Position numbers and translations under genes: made by a program. From Pasteuria penetrans (GTDB lineage Bacteria; Bacillota; Bacilli; Thermoactinomycetales; Thermoactinomycetaceae), in contig NZ_UZAC03000001.1 of NCBI RefSeq assembly GCF_900538055.1, positions 558,001-622,000 of the forward strand: a stretch of DNA of 64,000 bases, in the 5' to 3' direction. The notes below the pieces were generated by a model that made no database searches, was not told the DNA's origin, and worked only from the letters and a program-made list of their open reading frames with translations. Positions 1 to 8,909 of this stretch are shown here, one piece after another (the stretch's first letter is position 1; the number at the start of each line of letters is the position of its first letter).

Positions 1-170
1 CCCTATTCTTATCATTTGGAATATGAGTGTTGCGTTTTCTGTCCCGGGGGTATGGTAAGGGGTTGCAAAGGGTTACAGCCGATGCGTACAATAGGGATGC
101 AGATTTTTGTATTCTTATGGATACGACAATTTTTCTTATTACGATGATGGTTAGAGAGGAGATGCAGAAG

Positions 171-674
171 TTGGATAGCAGCATGATCCAGCGTATCCTC
201 CCACACCGTCCTCCCTTCCTGCTAGTGGATCGGATTCTCCAATGGGGGCCGGGGCAGCAGGCCGTGGGTAGTAAGAATGTTACGGCTAATGAACCGGTGT
301 TGGCTGGACATTTTCCGGGGCAGCCTATTTATCCAGGTGTTCTCGTCATTGAATCATTGGCTCAGGTAGGTGCTCTTCTCCTTTTGCGGGATCAGGAGGC
401 TGTCAAGGGTCGTCTACCGCTCTTTGCAGGCATTGATGGGGTGAGGTTTCGCCGGCCCGTTTTCCCCGGCGATCAGTTACTTCTCACGGTACGTTTAGTA
501 CGCCGTCGTGGTTGGACAGGCAAGGCGGAGGCTTCAGCCACGGTCCGAGGACAATCTGTTACGGAGGGCGAGTTGCGTTTTGCGTTGGTTCCCTATCCCG
601 TCGAATCGGCAGGGGGTGTGTCGTCTCCTCATGCTTCCTCTGGTGGGAACAGTGAGGATGGGGGGGATTATTGA
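171..674 (+). CDS. fabZ: 3-hydroxyacyl-ACP dehydratase FabZ
   Basis: Dehydrates 3-hydroxyacyl-ACP to trans-2-enoyl-ACP in cytosolic type II fatty acid synthesis. The hot-dog fold signature is clear: ILPHRPPFLLVDRI near the N-terminus, then the active-site segment GHFPGQPIYPGVLVIES with His47 and Glu61. The 14-residue spacing and the Glu (not Asp) fit FabZ rather than FabA. I chose the TTG at 171 because AGAGGAG lies about 9 nt upstream and the protein then begins LDSSMIQRILPHR, like family members; ATG at 162 is possible but sits directly on the ribosome site, and the frame stays open to 27. A Ser/Gly/Asp-rich tail of about 25 residues after the fold is unusual. It is followed after 85 bp by a beta-helix acyltransferase on the same strand. 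Identity is sure; the start is less so. Confidence 0.93.
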   Translation: MDSSMIQRILPHRPPFLLVDRILQWGPGQQAVGSKNVTANEPVLAGHFPGQPIYPGVLVIESLAQVGALLLLRDQEAVKGRLPLFAGIDGVRFRRPVFPGDQLLLTVRLVRRRGWTGKAEASATVRGQSVTEGELRFALVPYPVESAGGVSSPHASSGGNSEDGGDY

Positions 675-759
675 TGGATATGTTTATATGGAGTCACGGG
701 ATTTTTCCCGACGGGGGTTTGGATGCGAATAGTGAGGGTAGCTTATAGGGGGTGGGGAA

Positions 760-1455
760 ATGGGTGAATCCGTAATTGTGCATCCCACAGCCCGGATCGG
801 AACAGGGAGTGTTCTGGGTCCCTTTACCATCGTGGATGCGGGGGTTGTCATCGGCGATGGCGTACGGATTGGGTCCCATGGTAGAATTTATGCAGGAACG
901 AGGATAGGTGATCGTGTTACGGTGGGGGATCAAGCTTTGTTAGGTGTACCTCCCTATCAGCATTCTCGTCCATCCTCGGGTTTTTCCTCGGACGGGGGGG
1001 GTCTTCCCGTGCTCCGAATTGGTGAGGATGGTTTATTTGGACATGGTGTAGTTCTTTATCGTGGGGCGGAGGTTGGTACCCGCGTTACCATGGGGGATTT
1101 TTCCTGGGTTCGTGAGCGGTGTACGATTGGACAGGCTGTCCATCTCGGATGCAGAGTTTCCCTTTCCCATAATGTGATTATAGAGTCAGGTGCCCAGCTG
1201 CATAGTCATAGTTATTTGGGTGCCTATACCTATGTGGAGTCTTCTGCGGTGTTGGCATCGGGTGTCCTTGCCGTTAGCGATCCCACGGAGTCTGGAAAAT
1301 CACAGCAGGATCTCTTGTCACGTATGCAGCGGCAGGGACCCCGCATTAGTAAGGACGCCCGTGTGGGTAGTGGGGCGATTCTTTTATCTAATGTTTTGGT
1401 TCGTGCAGGTGACTTTGTCCAAGCTGGTGAGTTTGTGGAGGGCCCCCGTTCGTAG
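760..1455 (+). CDS. Left-handed beta-helix (hexapeptide) acyltransferase, LpxA/LpxD-like
   Basis: The 231-aa protein is mostly imperfect hexapeptide repeats ([LIV]-G-x-x-x-x), for example VIHPTARIGTGSVLG-like coils from residue 5 and again around 110-165. This is the parallel beta-helix of LpxA, LpxD and related N/O-acyltransferases that form trimers. A loop at about 65-85 interrupts the coils (PPYQHSRPSSGFSSDGG). The segment LSHNVIIESGAQLHSHSYLG carries the His residues expected near the active site. The ATG at 760 follows a GGGGGTGGGG stretch. Pairing with fabZ recalls Gram-negative lipid A clusters, where fabZ and lpxA adjoin. In a Firmicute the likely acceptor is unknown, perhaps a nucleotide sugar for an envelope glycan. 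The fold is certain; the substrate is not. A small CCCC...GGGGTTTT hairpin at the stop may end the transcript. Confidence 0.8.
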   Translation: MGESVIVHPTARIGTGSVLGPFTIVDAGVVIGDGVRIGSHGRIYAGTRIGDRVTVGDQALLGVPPYQHSRPSSGFSSDGGGLPVLRIGEDGLFGHGVVLYRGAEVGTRVTMGDFSWVRERCTIGQAVHLGCRVSLSHNVIIESGAQLHSHSYLGAYTYVESSAVLASGVLAVSDPTESGKSQQDLLSRMQRQGPRISKDARVGSGAILLSNVLVRAGDFVQAGEFVEGPRS

Positions 1456-1504
1456 GGGTTTTATGGTGTGTCTTCGATCGTGCTATGGGTAGGTTTTGAG
1501 GGAG

Positions 1505-2398
1505 TTATTGGTTTTCCGTTAGGGTGTCACGTATTTTCTTTAGTTCTTCTGGATCTATTTGTTGTACGGATGCACCGTTTATTCTGGCTGATTTTCCTGT
1601 CAGATGGAGTGGTTGGATGTGTAGGTTCTCTTTTGTTTGAATGTAGGTGCCATAGAGATTGTACAGTTGTGTGAGAGGGAGGTCGGTTTTTATATGATGG
1701 CTGAGTTCTAGAAGGAGAGCGGGTGTGAGGTGGGCGTTTTCGAGGGAAAGTGCTTTATGGTAGATGCCCTTTAAGGCAATCTGACCCCGCTTGATGCGGC
1801 CAATGTCTCCCTCCCGATCTGCCTTTCGCATTCTCACGAAGTCTAGGGTCTGTTTACCGTCGAGGTGCATGGGACCCCGGTGGAATTCATGCCCTCCAAA
1901 TTGAAAATCGAAAGGTGTGTCTACAGTGATGCCCCCAAGTTGGTCTACAATGGCGCGGAAGCCCTCCATATTGACTTCTATATAGCCATCTATGGGGATA
2001 TCTAGTAGATTTCCCACGGTTTTGGTGACGAGTGGGGAACCCCCATAGGCATAACTGTGGTTGATTTTTGTGGTACCGTGGCTAGGAACTTCTACATAGG
2101 AATCGCGTGGAAAGGCTAGCATCTTAACGGTTTTTCCTCTTGGGTCGAGGTGGATAAGGTGGATGGCGTCGGCTCTCCCAGGATTGTTAGGTCGCTTATC
2201 TACGCCGAGCAACAAAACAGTTACCGGGTCCGTTGCGGGGTTCGCGGGTCGTTCCTGGTTTTTGGGGGATGTGGGGTTGTTGGTCTGGATATTGTTCCAC
2301 AGATAATTAGCACCGATGGCGGTTGCGATGAAGAGGGTGGTTAGGAAACCCAGTACGATCCATAACCATCTTCTCCTTTTGTGCGGCTTAGTTTTCAT
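1505..2398 (-). CDS. LCP (LytR-CpsA-Psr) family cell-wall glycopolymer ligase
   Basis: Members of this family transfer teichoic acid or other anionic polymers from undecaprenyl-phosphate carriers to peptidoglycan outside the membrane. The 297-aa protein starts with a basic cluster (KTKPHKRRR) and one membrane segment at about 12-30, then the LCP domain: VLLLGVDKRPNNPGRADAI, MLAFPRDSYVEVP and KINHSYAYGG hold the conserved Arg/Asp residues that bind the pyrophosphate lipid. A second conserved stretch is HLDGKQTLDFVRMRKAD followed by GDIGRIKRGQ. AGAGGGGGAAG lies ahead of the ATG. The gene is convergent with the fabZ-acyltransferase pair and stands alone, with no polymer synthesis genes nearby. 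TagT, TagU and TagV cannot be told apart from the sequence alone. Confidence 0.92.
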   Translation of the reverse strand: MKTKPHKRRRWLWIVLGFLTTLFIATAIGANYLWNNIQTNNPTSPKNQERPANPATDPVTVLLLGVDKRPNNPGRADAIHLIHLDPRGKTVKMLAFPRDSYVEVPSHGTTKINHSYAYGGSPLVTKTVGNLLDIPIDGYIEVNMEGFRAIVDQLGGITVDTPFDFQFGGHEFHRGPMHLDGKQTLDFVRMRKADREGDIGRIKRGQIALKGIYHKALSLENAHLTPALLLELSHHIKTDLPLTQLYNLYGTYIQTKENLHIQPLHLTGKSARINGASVQQIDPEELKKIRDTLTENQ

Positions 2399-3236
2399 TT
2401 CTATACTTCCCCCTCTGAAGGGATTGAGTAAACTTTGTGATTGTGGCCCGAGAAATAAAAAAGAAGTTTTTTTTAAATAATATCTATAAATTGTGGATGG
2501 AGTTATTATTTATAGGGACGTTCTCATCTAGATGAATTATCGTGAATCACAAGTTGTGCAAAGAGTACAAGTATAGATATAAAATATAGAACATGTGTGT
2601 TACGACTGTGTGGATTGTTGTGGGGGAGATTGCTATTTTTAGTGATCACTGGGGACTACCCAGTAAACTTCATTCATTTTAACTGAAGAATAGCCGGCGG
2701 GAAAGGAGGTCCCTGGTCCTTTTCCTTGATCTTTAGGGGGGGGTTGCCTCGGGATGCATGATTCCCTCCGTTATAGAGGAATAGTGGCTGTTTCATAATC
2801 CCACTCTTTCTTCTCACGTGGCACCCTGAATTCACTATATCATCATTGTATCAGGAATTCTGATTTATATACCATGTTTAGAGTCTTACATTTTGTTTAT
2901 ATTCATTTCATGGTGCTGGTGCGGTTAAAAAGGTTCACAATTGTTTCCTGAGGTTCGAATAAAAATGGAAGCGGATTCATAAAAATAACCACATAAACTT
3001 TTATGAGATCATACTATCTATAGAAGCTCGGTCCCCCAACTATGGTCAGTCTACCCATATTTATGATAATATTCTGAATATATAAAGTAAAGTAGGACGT
3101 GACCCTCTTTCCCTATGTACATTCGAAATAACTTCTATGTATTACCTGAAAAATACTCCCAAAGAAACTTGAAGACCATCTATTATTCCTATACCATCCT
3201 CTTTGTATCCACATACAAAAAGGAGGTTGATAACAG
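2399..3236. other. Non-coding region
   Basis: About 840 bases upstream of the LCP gene, AT-rich with short GC-rich islands (for example around 2690-2760). No open frame with a ribosome site, RNA gene or repeat copy was recognised. The LCP promoter must lie at the left end of this stretch. Confidence 0.5.
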
Positions 3237-4378
3237 ATGGTCTCAAGGCATTGTACCATGGAACCGTCGAACTTGAAAGGGGTGGAGGAATGGATTGGAT
3301 ACTTCGCGGACAAGTGGTACTGGTGTTCCACCAAGGAAGAAATTAAACTTGCAATCCTTTGCGAGTATTACGGGCAACATGCTTTCGTTGTTGGCATACG
3401 AGGAAAAAGCAAGATGCAATGGTACACAGGGTTTCTTTCAGCACTTCATCACCTTCCAAAAGTCAATAATAGATATGATATCCACCTGCTGTAGAATGGA
3501 TAGCACGCTAATCAAAAGTAACATAAGGAAATTAACATGTAATGAAATGATCTGTTTGGTAGCAAAAAATGTGGTTTGTGTCCCGGCTGAACTTCTGATT
3601 CCCCTCCCCGCGGGGTGGGAGGTCTTTCTGGAAAAGGGGTGCAAAGTAACAGACATCGAGAGTCGGCAATCATTGAGCCATCAGCCCCCTCTTCCCCCCA
3701 AAGAAGGGGTAACAACAAAGGATCATGGGACTGCAGAGCTGATTATGGGTTGCTTGGCTATAAGGAAATGCCTCTCCAAATATGACAAAATCAGATCAAT
3801 CAAGGGGTATGCATTGCTAGAAAGGGTGATCTGGGAACAGACTGAGGAGGATGAACGAGGAAATCTCAGGATGCTCCTCAAGGTGCGTTCTGGTAGCCCA
3901 CAGAGCCCTTATGATCCTGATGCTCAGTACAGGAAGAAGAACAAACAGGAATGTTGGAGGATATTCCGGGTAGATCGTGGGGGATCGTGATCGAAAAAGG
4001 GAAATAAGCCTAATTTCCTTTTTTGATCTTAGAGGTTCTCTGCATCCGGATACGACCTTTGCGAAGGAATACATAGGAACATGGGTTCCCCATGATGGAA
4101 CGCGGTTGTGTGCTGATGAGGGGTACTACAGCCATGAGGTCAGTGAGCTTGCCCAATCAGAGGGTATTTTCCTATGTTTCACCCATAGGACAGGCCAAAG
4201 GGGGAACCCCAATAAATTAAGGGCAAGCACGTTTGTACGAGACACAAAGAACAAAGGAAATCACACGATGCGTGAAACAGGGAACCATCGTGCGGCCATT
4301 GGGGGCGTTTGCTCCGCACTAAAAAATACCTACGGAGCTTGCCGACTAAGGTGCGTGGTGAACGAAGAGCTAGGTTGA
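3237..4378 (+). pseudogene. Decayed DDE transposase (IS1182/ISNCY-like)
   Basis: Three overlapping reading frames on the plus strand (about 3237-3494, 3295-3990 and 3977-4378) together carry pieces of one transposase. The clearest is SPYDPDAQYRKKNKQECWR near 3895-3960, the 'SPYDPDARY-KK-W-GYKVH' block of IS1182-type enzymes. In the last frame, RGNPNKLRAS and HRAAIGGVCSALKNTYGACR resemble the C-terminal catalytic-Glu region. Frame changes and in-frame stops mean no intact product is possible. Family assignment rests on motif memory only and could be a related IS4/IS5-type group. I did not find terminal repeats, so element ends are unknown. Confidence 0.6.
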
Positions 4379-4844
4379 CAATGTTCGCAAAGTGTGTAGT
4401 GTATAACACATCTCAATTTTCCGAATATATAGTAAAATTTATAAGAATAAGAAGGAAATATGCGATATAGTGATTAGTATATCTCGTAATTGAAAAAAAA
4501 CATAAAATAATCGGCAATATCGGCCGGTCTATTTGTCGTGCTAAGATGTACGGAATAGGGCATTCATTTCCACAATCATGGGTTCAAAAACCTAATTTCC
4601 ATGGTTATAGTAGAAACCCAACCATAATCGTTACGTTTCATTGTATCTAGTCCCAAACATTCATACTATTCATTTTTTATTTACATTACAAATTATTTAT
4701 ACATATTATACAGAAGTAATTTATCAACTATTAGCAATCAATATATTATTTTGAAAATATAATTAATATTGGAAAAACCAAATCAACTGATTTTTACTTC
4801 CCGCACCAGCACTATTTATACAAGTTAAGGGAAATATGTTCCCC

Positions 4845-4915
4845 TGGAGGGGCCAAAAGTAGGTCTAAAAATTCCCTCAAGAGAATGCACATACCCGTTC
4901 GGATGCCATTGTTTC
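4845..4915 (-). repeat. Dispersed repeat A, partial copy
   Basis: Divergent match to the repeat A core: in minus orientation it reads GGATGCCATCC-type sequence replaced here by ATGGCATCCGAACGGGT, then TGTGCATTCTC and a T-rich segment. Other copies are at 29451, 38837, 39155 and 42937. Confidence 0.55.
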
Positions 4916-5431
4916 CTCTGTTGCACTCCCGTTTTCACAGATGGTACAATTAACCAGGACGTGGTGGTTTTGGGCAAGAGGGGGAATCGGGGGTAGTTCC
5001 TAGCTGCTGATTCAGATTCAATTGTGTCCGAGGCTGGATCTACAGAGTTCATTAGGAACAGGGGCATTGAGTTCGCTTGCTTCCTGAATAGTCCCATCAT
5101 TGGAATATAAGGACTGGGATAGGGCCGGGATCACCCTGGAACCGGTTTGAATTTCGACCTGTAGGTTACCCTCCTGTCGCCCCCTAAAATTGTTGATGAG
5201 GTGAGGAGATGTGGTGTAGGTGAAGAAAGCCGTTATTTTATAACATATTAGGATGTTTTTACCCCATCATAAAAATTCAATGCGGAGGAACATGGGTTCA
5301 CAGGGATCTAGGAACCTGCTGGGGGTAGGACCATGTCCTGAAAGCGGTTCTGGGGATTGGCAAATCCCGTGAAAGTTTTGATTTCATGCACAGTGGAGCA
5401 CTTTTTTCACCGAAAAAATGGGGTTCGTGTG

Positions 5432-5530
5432 GTGTCGGTGTACATCACAGCGACGGCGACGATCGTCGTTCCAGCCACGTCATTTTTTGCTTTTCCCTAC
5501 CCGTTAGAACAAAATTTATTAAAAATTGAA
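5432..5530 (-). repeat. Dispersed repeat E, copy 1
   Basis: On the minus strand it reads AAAAATGACGTGGCTGGAAC, then a Val/Thr/Ala-codon-rich stretch and GTGTACACCGACACC. The same pattern occurs at about 33520-33620 and 49830-49945, each flanked by an AT-rich TTTTAAAATTTT-like tract. All three translate as K-N-D/N-V-V/A-G-V/T followed by alternating Val/Thr/Ala, which hints at a former short coding sequence. Confidence 0.45.
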
Positions 5531-5658
5531 AAAATTCATATAAAGCAACTTATATCCAGATCAGGGATCGAGGGGATCGTTTTGTTTTTGCGGCAGCGCC
5601 CGTTCATACATTGGGCAAATGTGGGACAAAATGCTGATCAAAGGGGCTTCCACACAAC

Positions 5659-6519
5659 ATGGATCTAAAGACGCAGCGGAGAAACAAAAATTTTCCCTAC
5701 TTTGCCCCCCTATGGGGTAGTTTGTGGAGTAATCCATGGGAAAGATGGGGATTGCCTATATTCTGTTCCCTATTGAGTACCCTTTGTGTTCTTGCTCTAT
5801 GGATAGGAATAGCAGGCGGTATCCCGGGAACGGAGAAATTCCAATTCCCTACCCCTATGGAAGTTTTGGGAGTACTGCAGGAAGATCCAGATCTTTGGTT
5901 GGGCGCCATGAAAACCACCCTTTTTCTGTGCATATTGGGCACCCTTATTAGTATTTTCCTTGGTATCGTATTGACTATTTTGCTCTATCTGTTGCCTACT
6001 CTCAAGAGGTTCCTACATCCTATTCTGGTATCGACTAAAAGCATTCCCATGTATGTGGTAGCCCCCATGCTAGTTTTTCCCCTGGGTCAATCGAAAGCAA
6101 CAGGAGTTATCGTTGTCGTACTCGTTACCTTCCTACCTGTCTTCATTTCTATGGGCAGGGGAATGCAACAGGTGGATCCTGTTCTATACACTTACCTAGA
6201 AATAGCAGGCGCTTCTCGTTGGCAACGCCTCATTCATCTTGCGTTGCCCAGCAGTTTAGGGGCCTGTCTCTCTGGAATTGAATTGGCGCTCATTAGTGGC
6301 GTGAACGGGGCTGTACTAGCCGAGAGCATTGGGGCGGGTCAAACCGACGGGATAGGATATATTGCCCGTGAGTCCTCCCATTTCAACTTCCATACGGGAC
6401 GTCTGTTTGCCGCTGCGTTACTTCTTGTTCTAACGACACTAGTTTTATTATTCATGGTCCACGTCGTTTCCTATTTGGGTTTTCGCAGGTTAAAAAAGTG
6501 GCAAGGAGCTCTAGGGTAA
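5659..6519 (+). CDS. ABC transporter permease, ThiX/SsuC type
   Basis: Integral membrane subunit of a binding-protein-dependent importer. The 286-aa protein has about six hydrophobic helices (for example residues 31-55, 82-112, 130-150 and 240-270). The cytoplasmic EAA loop that docks on the ATPase is visible as EIAGASRWQRLIHLALPSSL, followed by AVLAESIGAGQTDGIGY, typical of the taurine/nitrate/thiamine-precursor (TauC/SsuC/ThiX) class. Its stop codon overlaps the start of the ATPase gene by one base, so translation is coupled. The start is uncertain: ATG 5659 has AAAGGGG about 12 nt upstream. The first 45 codons and the upstream DNA resemble the 5' ends of the two binding-protein genes further along. 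Substrate inferred from those NMT1/THI5-like binding proteins. Confidence 0.88.
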   Translation: MDLKTQRRNKNFPYFAPLWGSLWSNPWERWGLPIFCSLLSTLCVLALWIGIAGGIPGTEKFQFPTPMEVLGVLQEDPDLWLGAMKTTLFLCILGTLISIFLGIVLTILLYLLPTLKRFLHPILVSTKSIPMYVVAPMLVFPLGQSKATGVIVVVLVTFLPVFISMGRGMQQVDPVLYTYLEIAGASRWQRLIHLALPSSLGACLSGIELALISGVNGAVLAESIGAGQTDGIGYIARESSHFNFHTGRLFAAALLLVLTTLVLLFMVHVVSYLGFRRLKKWQGALG

Positions 6520-7304
6520 TGCTTTCCATTCAAAATCTCAGTTTCTGCTATGAAAATGGTAAACGAGGGGAAGAATCGGGGGGATTGGTGCTCAATGACA
6601 TTTCCTTTGGGATGGATAAGGGGGATATTGTAGCTCTACTAGGACCTTCGGGATGTGGTAAGAGTACACTGTTTTACATCCTTGGTGGTTTATACGCTCC
6701 TACTAAGGGGTCCATCTACTTGCAAGGGCGCTCCTTCATTCGGGAACCTGGTAGGATCGGGTACCTGTCCCCCCAACCTTCTCTTTTCCCCTGGAAGACA
6801 GTGTATGACAATATAGCGATGGGGAGGCTTTCGCAGAAACCCAACCCTGCTACTGATTCCCCATCCGTCGAAGAACTCCTTGCTGTCATTGGCTTAACTG
6901 ATTATGCTAGGGAATATCCCAAGGCTCTCTCTATGGGAATGCAACAGAGGGTCGCTTTGGCGCGTGCTTTGTATGGTGGGCATGCACTCCTGTGTTTAGA
7001 TGAACCTTTTTCCTCCCTAGACAACCTCAAAAAGAAAGAGTTGTTGGTATGGCTGCGAGGGTTGCTCAAGGAACGACACACAACTACATTGGTCGTCACT
7101 CACAGTACGGAGGAAGCCGCGATTCTAGCAGATGAGGTTCATTGTCTTACCCCAAGGCCCAGTAAAATTTTCGAGAGCCTCCTGGTTCCTCTCCAGGATA
7201 TGGAGAGATTCGACAGTAGCAAGAGCCTCAAACGCTTGCAATGGCAGGCTAAGGTAGAAAACTTATTTGCCGGTTACAGCGAGCACCGCGATGTTACATC
7301 GTAA
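6519..7304 (+). CDS. ABC transporter ATP-binding protein, ThiZ/SsuB type
   Basis: Cytoplasmic ATPase that drives the adjacent permease. Motifs in order in the 261-aa protein: Walker A GPSGCGKST (42-50), Q-loop Gln86 in YLSPQPSLFPW, signature ALSMGMQQRVALARAL (135-150), Walker B with Asp160-Glu161 in CLDEPFSSLD, and H-loop His194 in VVTHSTEEA. The signature reads LSMGM rather than LSGGM. The ATG at 6519 is preferred over GTG 6498: AAGGAG lies 10 nt upstream, it overlaps the permease stop (TAATG), and the protein then starts MLSIQNLSF like its family. The C-terminus extends about 60 residues past the H-loop. Confidence 0.93.
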   Translation: MLSIQNLSFCYENGKRGEESGGLVLNDISFGMDKGDIVALLGPSGCGKSTLFYILGGLYAPTKGSIYLQGRSFIREPGRIGYLSPQPSLFPWKTVYDNIAMGRLSQKPNPATDSPSVEELLAVIGLTDYAREYPKALSMGMQQRVALARALYGGHALLCLDEPFSSLDNLKKKELLVWLRGLLKERHTTTLVVTHSTEEAAILADEVHCLTPRPSKIFESLLVPLQDMERFDSSKSLKRLQWQAKVENLFAGYSEHRDVTS

Positions 7305-7325
7305 GAATGAACAATAAACTCGATA

Positions 7326-7362
7326 GGCGAACCTCCCCGAGATTCCGCGGGAGGGGTTCGCC
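7326..7362 (+). terminator. Hairpin after the ATPase gene, possible terminator
   Basis: Inverted repeat GGCGAACC ... GGTTCGCC, extended imperfectly inward by TCCCC/GGGAGG, 22 bp after the ATPase stop. There is no T-run, so factor-independent termination is doubtful; it may attenuate or stabilise the transporter message. Confidence 0.4.
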
Positions 7363-7479
7363 ATGTGAGCGGCCGAGGATAGCAGACTCGATAGGAAAGG
7401 AGCTACCCCCTGGGTGTCCCCTTCGATCTTACGGGGAAACAGAAAAGAGAGGTGGGCCCGTGGGTTCACTCTCGTTTCC

Positions 7480-8320
7480 CCCTCCCTTACACAATGTTTT
7501 TGTCCATGGTCCTAGAGCTGGCGTTGTGAGGGAAAGGTTTGAGTATTCTATGGCACCAAGGTAGATTCCAGGGTATCTATGGATTGGATTGCTCATATGA
7601 AGCACACGGGCCTGTGGGTAGCCCAACATGAGTTTTTTTCCTTAAGGGAGGAGATTGGGTGTTGAATTTCTGAGGGGACAATGGAGATTGGATTGTGGTA
7701 GCCAACGGACTGATGTTGGGTTTTGTAGGCAAAAGGTTGTTTTTATAAGACCGTATATGGGGGTATCCTCATTCAGTTCATTGCAACCCTTATGTAGAGG
7801 GATCCCAATGGGATGCTTGTCGTGGAAAAAGTCCCGGCCTGTGTGTCGAGAGCAGGTGCTGATCCCAATAGGTAAATAACTATATAATTATTATTATTTC
7901 TAGTAAGTCGATGCGATTCAGCAGGGTATTATAGATGTTGCCTGGCTTTATATAGGGATGGGATCGTGTGGATTAAGCATATCTGATGCTGCAGAATTGG
8001 ATTCATGTCTCAATATTTATGTAACCGTAATTGTAGCCAGGAAGGGAACGGAAGGATCCCGGAGGTCCCCCATAGGTTCTCACGTGTTGCTGCAGGATGA
8101 TGGTACTGATACGCCCATTGCATATTCAGAAGAAGTTGCTGATATTTTGATGGAGGAACATAGGATATGGGATCAATCGGTAGTAAAGGCAGGCCGATAG
8201 GATAGGGTGCCCCATTATCAAGCAAGTACTCCTCGCAAGTGCTCCCTACTAGGGATTTCAGGATAAAAAAGTTGTTCTATTTTAAATACTATTATGGTGG
8301 AAAAAGGATTGCTATACACA
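7480..8320 (+). pseudogene. Decayed NMT1/THI5-like substrate-binding protein (third copy)
   Basis: Remnant of a binding-protein gene homologous to the two intact copies downstream. Matching pieces: near 7590 the DNA encodes KHTGLWVAQHE (intact copies KHTGLYVAKHK); at about 7700-7760 TDVGFCRQKVVF (intact ADVGLCGQKSVF); at 7985-8200 AAELDSCLNIYVTVIVA and AYSEEVADILMEEHR (intact AELDPRLNVYVTVIIA and HPEEAADILMKENR); and near 8230-8310 the final GDFRIKK / MVEKGL-like tail. Frameshifts, stops and deletions separate them. It sits in the binding-protein position straight after the ATPase gene, so it was probably the original third gene of the operon. Confidence 0.85.
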
Positions 8321-8909
8321 TCCTCTGAGAGAGGAAAGGTATGTACTCATCATTTTGGGGATGGAGAGGGACGATCGAGATAAGGATAGGGATTTTTTAT
8401 TATTTTTGAAAAATAAAGACGGGATCATGGGTTCGTAGATTAGGTAGAAAAAGAGGGAGTAGGGTCTGGTCTCCCCCCATGTGTGTTTTTTGTAATATAA
8501 TAAAAATATTGTAAATATGAGTAAAGGGAGTCCCCGAGATGGAATCTCTCCCGAAAACCCCGCCCAGGAATCCACATCCACAGCGGGATGCTGTCCTTTT
8601 TTTGGCCTATCCTCTCTGGGGATTTCATGAATATTTTTTTATAGAACAGATATTCCTGGGAACCCCATTTCAGTATGTACTTGACCCCGCTCTTTTCTGA
8701 TTTTTTTATGCCCATTGGGTGGGCTGCACTAGTAAGCATTTTGGGGGGCTTTATATGCCAAAATTTCGGTTTCTTCGCTCGGTTTTTTGGCATAGCTGGT
8801 GGGACTGGATCCCATCTGCTTTTGCCCCTGTCTCGTTTTTCCCGCCTGTCCCTAGGACGTGGACCTCTGTATTTTTCGATTCACGAAAATTTGGAAAAGG
8901 TGGAATAAA
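8321..8909. other. Intergenic spacer with repeat D and a duplicated upstream module
   Basis: About 590 bases between the dead and first intact binding-protein genes. The segment 8390-8600 is a copy of dispersed repeat D, sharing GTAATATAATAAAAATATT and CCGAAAACCCCG with 29930-30080. The last 120 bases (GTCTCGTTTTTCCCGCCTGT onward) are repeated ahead of the second intact gene at about 10445-10540, so this part moved with the gene duplication. Confidence 0.55.

Larger units (their letters stand above)
4379..5658. other. Non-coding region with repeat fragments
   Basis: This AT-rich 1.28 kb between the dead transposase and the thiamine-type transporter holds a partial copy of dispersed repeat A (about 4845-4915, minus) and a divergent copy of repeat E (about 5432-5530). 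No thiamine pyrophosphate riboswitch signature (CUGAGA with a downstream GAACCUGAU element) was seen ahead of the transporter genes. A 103-codon frame at 5357-5668 overlaps repeat E and has no ribosome site, so I do not call it. Confidence 0.5.

Noticed and set aside
5100-5658. TPP riboswitch ahead of the thiamine-type transporter
   Set aside because: No CUGAGA/GAACCUGAU-type core could be found.
5357-5668. 103-codon plus-strand frame before the permease
   Set aside because: Overlaps repeat E, has no ribosome site and runs into the permease start.
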